Shown here piece after piece: positions 16,880 through 26,156 of a DNA stretch of 64,000 nucleotides (its first letter is position 1; each line of letters begins with the position of its first letter). The translations under genes were made by a program, and so were the position numbers. The stretch is taken from the NCBI RefSeq assembly GCF_002157685.2, contig NZ_AP026738.1:2418001-2482000 (forward strand), given 5' to 3'. The stretch is from Comamonas thiooxydans (GTDB lineage: Bacteria; Pseudomonadota; Gammaproteobacteria; Burkholderiales; Burkholderiaceae_C). The notes under the pieces were generated by a model. That model had not been told where the DNA came from, did no database searches, and was given only the letters and a program-made list of their open reading frames with translations.

Positions 16880-19105
16880 ATGGCAACCCCAGTTCGTGGC
16901 GGCGCAGGCAAGGCGCCGTCGGCTTCAGCGCTCGTATCCACGCAGTTCTCTCCGTTCGCGCATTGGCTGTCTTCTGCGGCGTGCCGCAGCCCCCGCTCAG
17001 CCGTGGGGCTGGCTGTGTTGGTGGTTTTGAGTGCAGGCGCCCAGGCGCAGTCCCAGACAGCGGACCCGCAGGAAAAACGCCTGAGCGAAGTCATGGTTTC
17101 CAGCAAGCAGGACGGCAACGCTCTGCCTGCGCTGGCCTCTGGTGCCCAGGTCGCCAAGGGCGCAGGCTTGGGGCTGCTGGGCAATGTGGATGTAATGGAT
17201 GCCGCCTTCAACAGCACGGCCTATTCCGAAGAGTTGATCCGCGACCAGAATGCGGCCACGGTGGCTGCCGTGCTGGAAAACGACTCTTCAGTGCGCTTCA
17301 CCACCAATACCGGCCATGTCAACGAAAACTATGTGATCCGCGGCTTCGACGTCAATGCCAGCGAAGTGGCTTTCAACGGCCTGTATGGCCTGGCGCCCGA
17401 CAGCCATGTGCCGACCGAGATGATAGAGCGCGTGGAACTGCTCAAGGGCCCGGGTGCGCTGCTCGGCGGCATGGCTCCCAATGGGGCGGTGGGTGGCGTG
17501 GTGAATGTGGTCAGCAAGAAGCCGCTGGCCGATGATCTGACGCGGCTGACCACCACTTTCACCTCGGGTTCGCAACTGCAGGAGCATGTGGATGTGTCGC
17601 GGCGCTTCGGCCCCGAGCGCCGCCTGGGCATTCGCTTTAACGGCGCTCTGTCCAGCGGGGAGACCGAGGTAGACGACCAGAAGCGCCGCCGCCGTTTGGG
17701 CGCCGTGGCGCTGGACTATCAGGGCGATCGCTTCACGCTGGGGCTGGATGCCTATCACTACAAGGTGAACCTGGACAACGGCAGCCCGGTGATGGTGAGC
17801 TTTGGCAAGATGAAGAATCTGATCGGTGCGCCGGATGCCAGCAACAATCTGTTCCGCGGCGTCAACACCGAAGTGGAGAACAAATCGGTGGCGCTGCGCG
17901 GCAGCTTCGAGCTCAGCGACAGCTGGCAGCTCTACGGTAGCCTGGGCAAGGCCTGGCATGACTATGCTGGCCAGCCCACGGGCACACGTGTGGTGCTCAA
18001 TGCCGTGGGCGACGGCTCTGCCGTGGGCCAGACCTATAACCTGCAGGGCTATACCAACAGCACGGCGCTGGACGCGGGGTTGCGCGGCCGCTTCAGAACC
18101 GGCGATGTGGGCCATCAGTTGGTGTTCTCGTTCAACGAGCTGCAGCAGCAAAGCGGACGCGCGCTGCCCATCGTGGTCAGCAGCAGCTACGCCACCAATA
18201 TCTACGATCCGGTGCTGCCGGTTCTGGCGGGCCCGCGCAATGCCGTGCGCCAGGAAAACGACAATGTAATCCGCAGTTTCGCCGTGGCCGATACCCTGAG
18301 CCTGCTGCAGGACCGGCTGCAGCTGACGCTGGGCGCACGCCACCAGCGCGTGAATCAGAAGATGAAGGGCTACGACGAGAGCGCCGTCACTCCCATGCTG
18401 GGCCTGGTGGCCAAGCCCTGGGGCGAGGATCTGTCCTTCTACGCCAACTACATCGAGGGGCTGAGCCCCGGTCTCGAGGTGGGCTCCACCTATGCCAATG
18501 CAGGCGAGACATTCGCACCCTACAAATCCAAGCAGATGGAGGCGGGTGTGAAGTGGCGCCGCGCTGGCTGGACGAATACGCTTTCGCTGTTCCAGATCGA
18601 GAAGCCTTCGACCACCATCGATACGGCGGCCAATACCCTCAAGCTCAATGGCGAGCAGCGCAATCGCGGTGTGGAGTGGAATACCTTTGGTGCTCTGAGC
18701 TCCAGCTTGCGTGTGCTGGGCGGCATCACCTATCTGCAGCCCAAGCTGACCAGCACCCAGGGCGGTGCCAACGACGGCCATGATGCATTCGGAGCAGCGC
18801 GCTGGGCGGCCAATCTGGCGGCAGACTGGGATGTACCGGGCGTGGCCGGTCTGGCGCTGAACGCACGCCTGGTGCATACGGGCAAGCAGTGGGTCAACTC
18901 GGCCAACACCTTGCGGGCCCCGAGCTGGACGCGCTTTGATGTCGGTGCCCGCTACACCACGCGCGTTGCCGACAAGAAGGTGGTGCTGCGCGGTACGGTG
19001 GACAACGTCTTTGCTCGCAATTACTGGGCCGGCGCCTTTGCCGACAACTTCCTGACCGTGGGCGCGCCGCGCACCGTGCGCATCAGCGCCGCCGTGGAAT
19101 TCTGA
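16880..19105 (+). CDS. TonB-dependent siderophore receptor
   Basis: Outer-membrane receptor for a ferric siderophore, 741 residues. It has a long N-terminal export region ending AGAQAQ (about 57), a TonB-box-like RLSEVMVSS (about 67-75), a plug domain (about 100-215; VIRGFDVNASEV, IERVELLKGPGALLGG, PNGAVGGVVNVVSKKP) and a beta-barrel ending in Phe (ISAAVEF). There is no FecA-type signalling domain, so it should not act through an anti-sigma factor. GAGGTC lies upstream of the ATG. A Fur box precedes it and a periplasmic esterase gene follows 16 bp later. The substrate is unknown; the esterase suggests an ester-linked (catecholate-type) siderophore. Confidence 0.93.
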   Translation: MATPVRGGAGKAPSASALVSTQFSPFAHWLSSAACRSPRSAVGLAVLVVLSAGAQAQSQTADPQEKRLSEVMVSSKQDGNALPALASGAQVAKGAGLGLLGNVDVMDAAFNSTAYSEELIRDQNAATVAAVLENDSSVRFTTNTGHVNENYVIRGFDVNASEVAFNGLYGLAPDSHVPTEMIERVELLKGPGALLGGMAPNGAVGGVVNVVSKKPLADDLTRLTTTFTSGSQLQEHVDVSRRFGPERRLGIRFNGALSSGETEVDDQKRRRRLGAVALDYQGDRFTLGLDAYHYKVNLDNGSPVMVSFGKMKNLIGAPDASNNLFRGVNTEVENKSVALRGSFELSDSWQLYGSLGKAWHDYAGQPTGTRVVLNAVGDGSAVGQTYNLQGYTNSTALDAGLRGRFRTGDVGHQLVFSFNELQQQSGRALPIVVSSSYATNIYDPVLPVLAGPRNAVRQENDNVIRSFAVADTLSLLQDRLQLTLGARHQRVNQKMKGYDESAVTPMLGLVAKPWGEDLSFYANYIEGLSPGLEVGSTYANAGETFAPYKSKQMEAGVKWRRAGWTNTLSLFQIEKPSTTIDTAANTLKLNGEQRNRGVEWNTFGALSSSLRVLGGITYLQPKLTSTQGGANDGHDAFGAARWAANLAADWDVPGVAGLALNARLVHTGKQWVNSANTLRAPSWTRFDVGARYTTRVADKKVVLRGTVDNVFARNYWAGAFADNFLTVGAPRTVRISAAVEF

Positions 19106-19121
19106 GAAGAGGGAGGCATCA

Positions 19122-20975
19122 ATGCATGAAGATCTCCAAGGCTTGTGCTTGCCGGTGACGGGGCACAGGCCATCCGGAAAAGGGCTGCGCTCCTTGCTTG
19201 TTCCAGGTCTGCTGGCTGCGGCTAGCGTCGGCATCAGCGGCTCGGTCGGTGCGGCCCAGCCCTTGCCTGGCGGCTCTGTTCAGAGCGCGGGCAAGGCGGC
19301 CTCCTTGCTTGCGGTGCGGGAGCCGCTCTCCGGCCGGCTGGAACCTGGGCAGGCGTTCAGCCTGCAGTTGGACGCACCGGCCGGTGCCGTGGTGCGCGGC
19401 AATCTGCAGGCGCTGGGCGTTGTGCTGGATGTGGAAACACCTGACGGGCGCCATCTGCGTCGGTTGAGCCAGGGCGAAGGCGTCGATCACGCATTCACCT
19501 GGCAAAGCCGAGGCAAGGTGCAGGAGCGTTTGGTGCTGCGCGCCGTGAAGGTCCAGTCCTATGCGTCGGCAGCAAACGGTGTGTCGGCGGCGCAGGATGG
19601 GCGCAGCGATGCTCCAACCTATGCTGCGCCCAGTCCTGGTGCCTACGAGCTGACTATCACCCAGGTGCTGGCGCCGTTGGCGGCCAGCCATGCGCCTGCT
19701 GCAGAGATCGAACCAGAGCCGCTGCGCAGCCCCAGGCTCAAGACATTGCAGGCGCGGCTGGCGCAAGGCGGCGACAGCCGCGGCTTCTGGCAGGAAATGG
19801 AACGCCAGGGTACGCCGCTGATCGAGCCCTGGGATGCCGAGCATCAGCTGGTGAGCTTTGTCTGGCGCGGCGCCGGGCAGTCCGTGCGTCTGTTCGGCAG
19901 TCCCTCGGGCAACCATGAGCCTCTGCAGCGCCTCGGAAGCAGCGATGTCTGGTGGGCCAGCTTCGTCATGCCCAGGGATGCGCGGCTCAGCTATGGTTTT
20001 GCTCCCGATGTGCCTGCAGTCTCGGCCGATGCCATGATTCAGCGCCGAGCCATTCTGTCCACTTTGCAGCGCGATCCGCTCAATCGCCAGAGCTGGGGGC
20101 GGTCTGCGGATTTGCAGGCGGTGCAGGATCGCTACGACGGTCGCTCCGTGCTGACGCTGGTCAAGGCGCCACCCCAGCCCTGGAGCCAGTCCCGCGCCAG
20201 CGTGGCAACTGGCCAGTTGCAGCGTCACTGGCTGGGTAGCCAGGCGCTGGGCAATGGGCGCGACATCTGGATCTACAAGCCGCAGGGCTGGCAGCAGGCC
20301 GATGCGGCTCAGCGTTCCTTGCTGGTGCTGTTCGACGCCCAGGCCTATCTGCGTCAGGTTCCCACGCCCGCCATCATCGACAACCTGATGGCCGACGGCC
20401 TGCTGCCAGCAACGGCAGTCGTGCTGGTGGCCAATGGCGCAGGCGACGCGCGCAGCCGCGAGTTGCCGCCCAATCCGGTGTTTGCCGACTTCATGGGTCA
20501 GCAGCTCATGCCCTGGCTCAAGGCACAGGGCATAGCGGCCGGGCCCGAGCGCACGGTGATCGCAGGATCGAGCTATGGCGGCCTGGCTTCAAGCTATGTG
20601 GCGCTGCGCTATCCGCAGTGGTTTGGCAATGTGCTCAGTCTCTCGGGCTCCTATTGGTGGGCACCCAAGGGCGAGTCGCCCAATTGGCTGGCTCGCCAGT
20701 ATGAGCAAGCACCGCAACTGCCCATTCGCTTTTACTTTGATGCCGGCCTATACGAAGGGGCTCGCGGTGGTCAGGCAGGCATACGCGAAACCAGCCAGGA
20801 ACTGGGCGATGTGTTGCGTGCCAAGGGCAACAAGGTCGTGCAGCGGGTACACAGCACTGGCCATGACTATGTGCATTGGCAGGGTTCGCTGGCCTGCGGG
20901 CTGTTGGCGCTGACGGGGCGAGAACCATCGACCGAGGGGCTCAAGGAGCAGGTTGCACAGGCTTGCGGGCTCTGA
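19122..20975 (+). CDS. Exported enterochelin-esterase-like hydrolase (Fes/IroE type)
   Basis: 617-residue alpha/beta hydrolase with a probable signal peptide (about 20-47, ending VGAAQ), so probably periplasmic, unlike cytoplasmic Fes. In order: a beta-rich domain resembling bacterial pre-peptidase C-terminal domains (about 60-185), a Fes N-terminal-like domain (about 230-330; LVSFVWRG), and an esterase domain (about 365-600) with nucleophile motif GSSYGG (Ser484) and TGHDYVHW (His581). It is expected to cleave ferric siderophore esters to release iron. GGGAGG sits before the ATG, 16 bp after the receptor gene, which implies one Fur-controlled transcript. Confidence 0.85.
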   Translation: MHEDLQGLCLPVTGHRPSGKGLRSLLVPGLLAAASVGISGSVGAAQPLPGGSVQSAGKAASLLAVREPLSGRLEPGQAFSLQLDAPAGAVVRGNLQALGVVLDVETPDGRHLRRLSQGEGVDHAFTWQSRGKVQERLVLRAVKVQSYASAANGVSAAQDGRSDAPTYAAPSPGAYELTITQVLAPLAASHAPAAEIEPEPLRSPRLKTLQARLAQGGDSRGFWQEMERQGTPLIEPWDAEHQLVSFVWRGAGQSVRLFGSPSGNHEPLQRLGSSDVWWASFVMPRDARLSYGFAPDVPAVSADAMIQRRAILSTLQRDPLNRQSWGRSADLQAVQDRYDGRSVLTLVKAPPQPWSQSRASVATGQLQRHWLGSQALGNGRDIWIYKPQGWQQADAAQRSLLVLFDAQAYLRQVPTPAIIDNLMADGLLPATAVVLVANGAGDARSRELPPNPVFADFMGQQLMPWLKAQGIAAGPERTVIAGSSYGGLASSYVALRYPQWFGNVLSLSGSYWWAPKGESPNWLARQYEQAPQLPIRFYFDAGLYEGARGGQAGIRETSQELGDVLRAKGNKVVQRVHSTGHDYVHWQGSLACGLLALTGREPSTEGLKEQVAQACGL

Positions 20976-20992
20976 GTCCGGGGAGCATAAAG

Positions 20993-21016
20993 AAAGGGGC
21001 CGGAAGCCCCTTTTTT
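20993..21016. terminator. Terminator between convergent genes
   Basis: AAAGGGGC, loop CGGAA, GCCCC followed by TTTTTT. It lies 18 bp after the esterase stop. The A-run on the other arm gives it some bidirectional character, so it may also serve the convergent gene at 21072. Confidence 0.8.
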
Positions 21017-21071
21017 GCTTTTGGCCTGCAGCGCCCGTTCGCAAGCGCTGCAGGCTTTTCCATGCAAGCTT

Positions 21072-22775
21072 CTACTTGAGCTTGTTGCCGCATTCGCCGC
21101 AGAACAGGTCATTGGCGGCTACCGGGGCGCTGCAGGCTGGGCAGCTCGGCGCAGTCTGAGCCTGACGGGCTTTCTCGGTGGCCTCTGCTTCGGCACGGGC
21201 CCGGGCTGCTTCACGCTCGGCAGCCTGCTGCCTGGCCAGTTGCTCGGCTTGGGTTTTCAAGCGCTCGGCTTCTGCTTGCTGACGTGCTTCTTCGGCAGCC
21301 TGGGCTGCGGCGCGCTCCTCAGCGGCCTTTTGCTGTGCTGCACGCTCTGCTGCCTGGGCTTCGGCCCGCTGGCGTGCGGCCAGTTCCTGAGCTTCGGCAG
21401 CAGCACGTTCGCGTGCAGCTTGCTCGGAGGCCTCGGCTTCAGCCTTCAGGCGGGCTGCTTCGGCCTCGGCGCGCAGGCGTGCCGTCTCGGCTTCGCTACG
21501 CTGGCGGGCGGCAGCCTCTTCAGCGCCTTGACGTGCTTTTTCCGCCGCATCGGCGGCAGCACGCTCGCGCGCCTGCTGCTCGGCAAACGCCTGCTCGGTG
21601 GATGCTGCTGTGGCGGCAGTCAGGCCTGCGGCAGCCGTTGCTGCGGCAGCCGTTGCTGCGCCAGCGCTGGCATTGCTGTCGGTGCCAGGCGGGATGTCGG
21701 TGGCGGAGGGCTTGGCTGTGGCTTCCTGCAGGCGCTCGCTGGCAGCCTGCTTGGCGCGCTCGGCCGCGGCCATGGTGCGTTCTGCGGCAGCCATGGTCTG
21801 GGCCTTGGCTTCCTCGGCTTTTTTGCGAACATCGCCAATCAGGCTGTCCAGTGCACCCTCGGCCTCGGCAGGGTCCACGCTTTCACGGGCCTGCAGATAG
21901 ATCAGATTCATGCCCATGATGGCAACCTGGGCCAGCAGTGCGCCCACCACGCAATAGAGAACGCCCAGGCCGGCGATGAGGCCGGTGCTGCCGCCACCCA
22001 TCATGCCCATGGGATTGAAGCCGCCACCGTAGCCACGGCCGTAGCCGCCGCCCATGAACATGCCGGCCATGGAACCGGCATCTCCAGTAATGCTCATGGC
22101 CATCCCGGTCAGGGAGACAGTGGCAGGCACCAGTCCGGCAAACAGCATGAAGCAGACCAGGCCCAAAATGACATAGAGCACGACTTCCATCAGGACCACT
22201 TCGATCAGGCGCTTGCGCGCGATGCTCAGCACATTGGCCAGAGCAGCCTTGACGGACAGGCCGCTCCACAGCGCGGGACCCATCAAGGGACCGATGACCC
22301 AGATCATGGCGATCAGCAAGGCTGCGGCGACCAGCACCAGAATCGGGTGGGCTACAAAGGCCAGAATGCCGCCGAGCACGGGAATCTTGCAGATGAAGTA
22401 AATGACGGCGGCCAGCAGGTAGTAGGCCAGCGTGGCAACAAATATCGCGAGGCCGACCAGCAGGAATTTGGGAAGGCACAGCAGACCGGCTGATGCCGCC
22501 GCTGAGAAGGAGCGAACGGGCTCGTTCCTGGCCTTGTCCATGAGCATGATGCCGACGCCCGAAGAGCCTGCCAGCAGCGCGACCATGGCCGCCAGCATGA
22601 AGATCAGGTACATGAAGAAGCCAGCCTTGACCAGCATCCAGGCCGCGCCTGCTATCAGTGCACCGGTCAGCAGCAGTGTCAGAAAGCACAGCAGCAGCGG
22701 TCGCCACTGCGTCAGTCCTTCGGCGGCTCTGGCGAGGGTGGCAAAACGTATTTCTCCCAGGGATTGCTCTCTCAT
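21072..22775 (-). CDS. Multispanning membrane protein with coiled coil and C-terminal zinc ribbon
   Basis: 567-residue protein of unrecognised family. The N-terminal half (about 25-290) has roughly six membrane segments and a Gly/Met-rich loop (GGGYGRGYGGGFNPMGMMGGG, near 225). A long Ala/Glu/Arg/Gln-rich region (about 310-540) should form a coiled coil. The last 25 residues are a zinc ribbon (CPAC...CGEC) ending GNKLK. The ATG at 22775 has AGGA seven bases upstream; a longer reading to 22844 lacks one. It is the third gene of a likely operon with a lipoprotein and another zinc-ribbon protein. TolA-like annotations of the coiled coil would rest on composition only. Confidence 0.75.
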   Translation of the reverse strand: MREQSLGEIRFATLARAAEGLTQWRPLLLCFLTLLLTGALIAGAAWMLVKAGFFMYLIFMLAAMVALLAGSSGVGIMLMDKARNEPVRSFSAAASAGLLCLPKFLLVGLAIFVATLAYYLLAAVIYFICKIPVLGGILAFVAHPILVLVAAALLIAMIWVIGPLMGPALWSGLSVKAALANVLSIARKRLIEVVLMEVVLYVILGLVCFMLFAGLVPATVSLTGMAMSITGDAGSMAGMFMGGGYGRGYGGGFNPMGMMGGGSTGLIAGLGVLYCVVGALLAQVAIMGMNLIYLQARESVDPAEAEGALDSLIGDVRKKAEEAKAQTMAAAERTMAAAERAKQAASERLQEATAKPSATDIPPGTDSNASAGAATAAAATAAAGLTAATAASTEQAFAEQQARERAAADAAEKARQGAEEAAARQRSEAETARLRAEAEAARLKAEAEASEQAARERAAAEAQELAARQRAEAQAAERAAQQKAAEERAAAQAAEEARQQAEAERLKTQAEQLARQQAAEREAARARAEAEATEKARQAQTAPSCPACSAPVAANDLFCGECGNKLK

Positions 22776-22840
22776 TTTTCGTCCTGTCTGATGGTTGAGG
22801 CTGGCTGGTCCGGCGCGATGAGCCGCTGGCTGGCCGGGGG

Positions 22841-23503
22841 TCAAAGCTTGCCGCGGATCTCGCCGGCTTCGATGGTGTAGCGCTCCACGCCGGCGGGCAG
22901 ACCAGTATCGATCTTCTTGATGACAGTCACGGGTTTGCCGCCCTTGGACTGGGTGGTGCCAGTGGCGGTATTCACACGCCCGGCCCTGACATCCTCGTCG
23001 GACTGATCGACCACGATGCTGGATGAGCCCCGGTTGTCGGCCAGTTCATTGGCCAGTTCCTTGAGCACATTCATGGCCTGTGTATATTCTTTGCGACCCT
23101 TGGCGGCCAGCGGCATCTCCACGGTCAGTGCGGAGAAACTGCGCATCTGGTGTGCCTGTCCCGACTGCCCGTCGGCGATGCTGACGTTCCTGGTCTGTAC
23201 CGGCCCGGCCACGGCGCGTTGTTTGGCCGGCAGCTTCTGCATGGCTTGAACGGCCTGGGCCTGCATGCTCTGCGCATGCTGCGTCTCCTGATCCAGAGCG
23301 GCCTGCAAACGGGCAAAGCGCTCGTTCTGCCCGCCCGAAACAGCGGTTGCGGGCCCGCCGCCGCCAGGGCCGCAGCTGGGGTCTGCGGAATTGGTGACGC
23401 GCGAGAGCATGCAGCTCAGCGATGTGGAGGCATCTTGCAAGCTGGCGCAGCCGCCGAGCAGGGTTGCGGCGCAGGCGAGCACAGTGAGTTTGAGTTTTTT
23501 CAT
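22841..23503 (-). CDS. Predicted lipoprotein of unknown function
   Basis: 220-residue protein with signal peptide and lipobox LLGGC (Cys19), then a Gly-rich linker and a helical, Gln-rich segment (about 60-95). The C-terminal half includes RGSSSIVVDQSDEDVRAGRVNTATG and ends in ERYTIEAGEIRGKL. No known domain recognised. A TTG at 23512 overlaps the upstream stop (TGA 23509-23511), but the ATG at 23503 gives the natural signal peptide. It lies between two zinc-ribbon membrane proteins; its end is 66 bp before the next ATG. Membrane side (outer or inner leaflet) cannot be decided. Confidence 0.75.
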   Translation of the reverse strand: MKKLKLTVLACAATLLGGCASLQDASTSLSCMLSRVTNSADPSCGPGGGGPATAVSGGQNERFARLQAALDQETQHAQSMQAQAVQAMQKLPAKQRAVAGPVQTRNVSIADGQSGQAHQMRSFSALTVEMPLAAKGRKEYTQAMNVLKELANELADNRGSSSIVVDQSDEDVRAGRVNTATGTTQSKGGKPVTVIKKIDTGLPAGVERYTIEAGEIRGKL

Positions 23504-23508
23504 GGCTT

Positions 23509-24333
23509 TCAATCCAGCAGGTCATCCAGGGATGGCGCGGCATTCTTCTTGACTGGAGGTGTTCTTGCAGGGGCCGGCACGGGCGGTTTGCCAGATGCCG
23601 GGGCTGAAGACGGCTCCGGGCTGGCCGCAGGCGCGGGTGCGTCGCTGGCAGTGTTTGCTGTCGTCGCTGCGGGCGTGACTGCCGTGGCGGGCGCGTTGTC
23701 TACGGCACCAGCAATCGGGGCATTTTCGGCAGGTGTCGTTTGTGCTGCGGTACTGCCGCCCAGCGGGCCGACCAGGGCGTCGGCCTTGGCCTTGTCTTCG
23801 GGCGAAATCCCATCCTTGCCGGCTTGGGACGAGCTGGATGCGCTATTGCCCGAGCTGGTCAGGCCCTTCATATTGCTTGCCATCATCACACCACCTGCAA
23901 TGGCGGCGACCAGCAGTGCCAGCACCACCCACTTGATCCAGGCATTGTTGCCGCGCACCGGCTCCTGGGGAAAGGCAGGCGTGCGGTCATTGCGCTGCGC
24001 AAAGCTTGCGGCAGGCTCCGACTGTGGCGGCCTTGGCGCGGGTGCATCCATGGGCTCGATCAGGGGAGGGGCCAGGCTTGCGCTGTCAATGGTCTGCGAG
24101 GCACCTGAAGGCATGGGCGGCGCAGTTGCCACTGCGGCATGGCTATCGCCGGGGCGCTCGAACACCAGGCCGCATCGTGTGCAGAAGCGGGCCTCGGGCT
24201 TGCAGACAGCCTGGCATTGGCTGCAGATTTTTTCAACAGCAGTGATTGCCGCTTCCGGTGCTTGTCTGGCGCCGCAGTTCTTGCAGAACTTGGCATTCGG
24301 AGAGAGCGGATTGCCGCATTGGGAACAATTCAT
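23509..24333 (-). CDS. Double zinc-ribbon, single-pass membrane protein
   Basis: 274-residue protein. Two N-terminal zinc ribbons have Cys3, Cys6, Cys17, Cys20 and Cys37, Cys40, Cys51, Cys54. A Pro-rich linker follows, then one membrane helix (about 133-152, KWVVLALLVAAIAGGVMMAS) and an Ala/Pro/Ser-rich tail ending PSLDDLLD. Topology is probably ribbons inside and tail outside. The ATG at 24333 begins directly with the ribbon (MNCSQCG), as in many such proteins; a longer reading adds 16 unrelated residues. It is the first gene of the three-gene module. Function unknown; no enzyme motif. Confidence 0.8.
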   Translation of the reverse strand: MNCSQCGNPLSPNAKFCKNCGARQAPEAAITAVEKICSQCQAVCKPEARFCTRCGLVFERPGDSHAAVATAPPMPSGASQTIDSASLAPPLIEPMDAPAPRPPQSEPAASFAQRNDRTPAFPQEPVRGNNAWIKWVVLALLVAAIAGGVMMASNMKGLTSSGNSASSSSQAGKDGISPEDKAKADALVGPLGGSTAAQTTPAENAPIAGAVDNAPATAVTPAATTANTASDAPAPAASPEPSSAPASGKPPVPAPARTPPVKKNAAPSLDDLLD

Positions 24334-24801
24334 GGTCTGCAATCGAGAAAAGAGTCCGCTGGAATGGCCGCTCGGCGGCATTGCTGCCTTGGCAATGCGT
24401 GGAATATGGGCCGGTTTTTGCGCATCGGCATGAACCGGTACGGACCCTGAAAAATGATTTGTATCTTAGCGGCGCATTTGCCGCAGCCTGCCGGATCGCT
24501 TTACGGGAATGTAAGCACGTTCGGTTTTGACAGCTTTTTGTCAGGCATGGCAATCTATGAATGGAGTTTGGGTTAATGGGACTGCGCGGAGTTTCAAGGG
24601 ATTTATGGGGCGTAAGTGACTGATTTGAAAAGAAGGAAATAAATCAGGTGCTTTATGGAGGCCGGGGTTGCCGGGAAAGCTCGAATCTCGAAATCTGTTT
24701 GATTTTTGCAAATGCTTCAAATGGTTGAGAGTGTTTTGCGCGGTGAAGATTTCAATGAAATACAGGCTTTGCTGAACCTCGAGAGTCAGCAAGGCCGGTA
24801 A
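24334..24801. other. Intergenic stretch upstream of the zinc-ribbon operon
   Basis: About 470 bp, AT-richer than its surroundings from roughly 24440 to 24780. It must hold the promoter of the minus-strand zinc-ribbon module, but I could not fix a -35/-10 pair. An open frame at 24541-24792 (minus) has no ribosome site or recognisable product. TTGACAGCTTTTTGTCA (near 24525) is a short hairpin of unclear meaning. Confidence 0.4.
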
Positions 24802-25980
24802 TCACTGCTGCGCAACCAGCGTCAGCAACTCGATTCGCGGTGCCACACCAAGGCGTATGGCAAAACCGGCCCATAGACCCGCGCCGCTGCTGACCAGCAG
24901 TTTCATATTGTCGATTTCATATTCGCCGCGCACAAAACCGTTGTTGACGGGCGCCACCAGCCAGCGGTCCATGCCCAGGATCAGCCCGCCGTGGGTATGG
25001 CCCGATATCTGCAGATTCACGCCCTTGTCCGCGTTGTCGCGCGCGAATTTGGGCTGATGCGCGAGCAGGATATGAAACTGTGCGCCGGCCTTGCGGGCCT
25101 GGGCTGCAACTGCGTCCACATCGGGGGGGACGCCTTCGGCAACCTCGGGGTCGGCGTTGTTGGGCGAGGTGCGGCCGAACACCGGGTCGCCGATGCCGGA
25201 CAGGGCCAGCTTGCTGCCCTTGATGTTCAGCAGCTGCGTGCGGTTTTCCAGCAGATTCAGGCCCAGGCGGCGGAACTCGGCCATCCAGGCGTTGTAGCCG
25301 CTGTAGTACTCGTGGTTGCCCGGCGCCGCCCAGACGCCGTAGCGCGCGCTCAAGGCAGCCAGCGGCGCCACATGGGCGCCGCTGGTGGCGACATCGCCGT
25401 CCACCATGTCGCCGGGCAGCACGATCAGGTCGGGTGTGGTGGCCAGGGTGCGCTGCACGATGGTCTGCACATAGCTTGCATCATTGACCGGGCTGGCGTG
25501 GATATCGGCCAGCACGGCAATGCGCAGGCCCTGCAGGGCGCTGGGCAGGTTTCTGACCGCGATCTGCTGCTCATGCACCCTGGGCGGCTGCAGGGCGTTG
25601 AAGACGCCGATGGCGCTCAGGCAGCCGGTCGCCACCACGGCGGCTGAGGTGAGTGCGGGAAGGTGCAGCAACTGCGCCAGGCTGGCTCGCCCTATGAGTC
25701 GGGCGATTAGCCACAGCAGATCGCGCAGCAGCACGAACAGCGCCAGCATCAGCAGCATGGCCAGAATCCAGCCGCCGGGAACCTGCAGGCGCGCCACCAC
25801 GGCGTAGGGCAGGGCATTCGTCTGCGCGGCCTTGAGCAGCAAGGCCGGCGCAATGCCCAGCAAGGCCGTGATCAGCACGGCCAGCAGGCGGGCCAGACGG
25901 GAGGTGCCGTTGAGACTGGAGACAGGCCACCAGAGCCAGAGAGCAAGAAGAGGGATGACGAGAGCAGCAGTCGAAACCAT
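24802..25980 (-). CDS. Membrane-anchored metallophosphoesterase
   Basis: 392-residue protein. The N-terminal 150 residues hold about four membrane helices; the C-terminal half is a calcineurin-like phosphoesterase with all metal-binding blocks: LADIHASP (D-x-H), LPGDMVDGD (GD), APGNHEYYSG (GNHE), LLAHQP and ISGHTHGG (GHTH). It resembles the YkuE/YaeI group, some members of which act on lipid phosphates; the substrate here is unknown. The ATG at 25980 is the first start that leads straight into a membrane helix (MVSTAALVIPLL); the longer in-frame start at 26076 adds an Arg-rich tract. It is divergent from hrpA with 176 bp between starts. Confidence 0.87.
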   Translation of the reverse strand: MVSTAALVIPLLALWLWWPVSSLNGTSRLARLLAVLITALLGIAPALLLKAAQTNALPYAVVARLQVPGGWILAMLLMLALFVLLRDLLWLIARLIGRASLAQLLHLPALTSAAVVATGCLSAIGVFNALQPPRVHEQQIAVRNLPSALQGLRIAVLADIHASPVNDASYVQTIVQRTLATTPDLIVLPGDMVDGDVATSGAHVAPLAALSARYGVWAAPGNHEYYSGYNAWMAEFRRLGLNLLENRTQLLNIKGSKLALSGIGDPVFGRTSPNNADPEVAEGVPPDVDAVAAQARKAGAQFHILLAHQPKFARDNADKGVNLQISGHTHGGLILGMDRWLVAPVNNGFVRGEYEIDNMKLLVSSGAGLWAGFAIRLGVAPRIELLTLVAQQ

Positions 25981-26156
25981 GGGCAGGAGAGAAACCGGAA
26001 ATTGCCGCGAGCATAGCAAGCGTTGCTGTCCCCGCGATGAACGCTGCTGCAGCCACCATCGCCGGCTGCACCGCATGGCGTTGAAAATGGCGCGGCACGG
26101 CTGCTTTTGTCATCACTGCGCAAGACCGGCCAAGGACGGGGATAATCCCAGCCCTT

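Noticed and set aside
24541..24792. 83-codon minus-strand frame in the AT-rich gap
   Set aside because: No ribosome binding site, no recognisable product, and composition like non-coding AT-rich DNA. Left as intergenic, though a small gene cannot be excluded.
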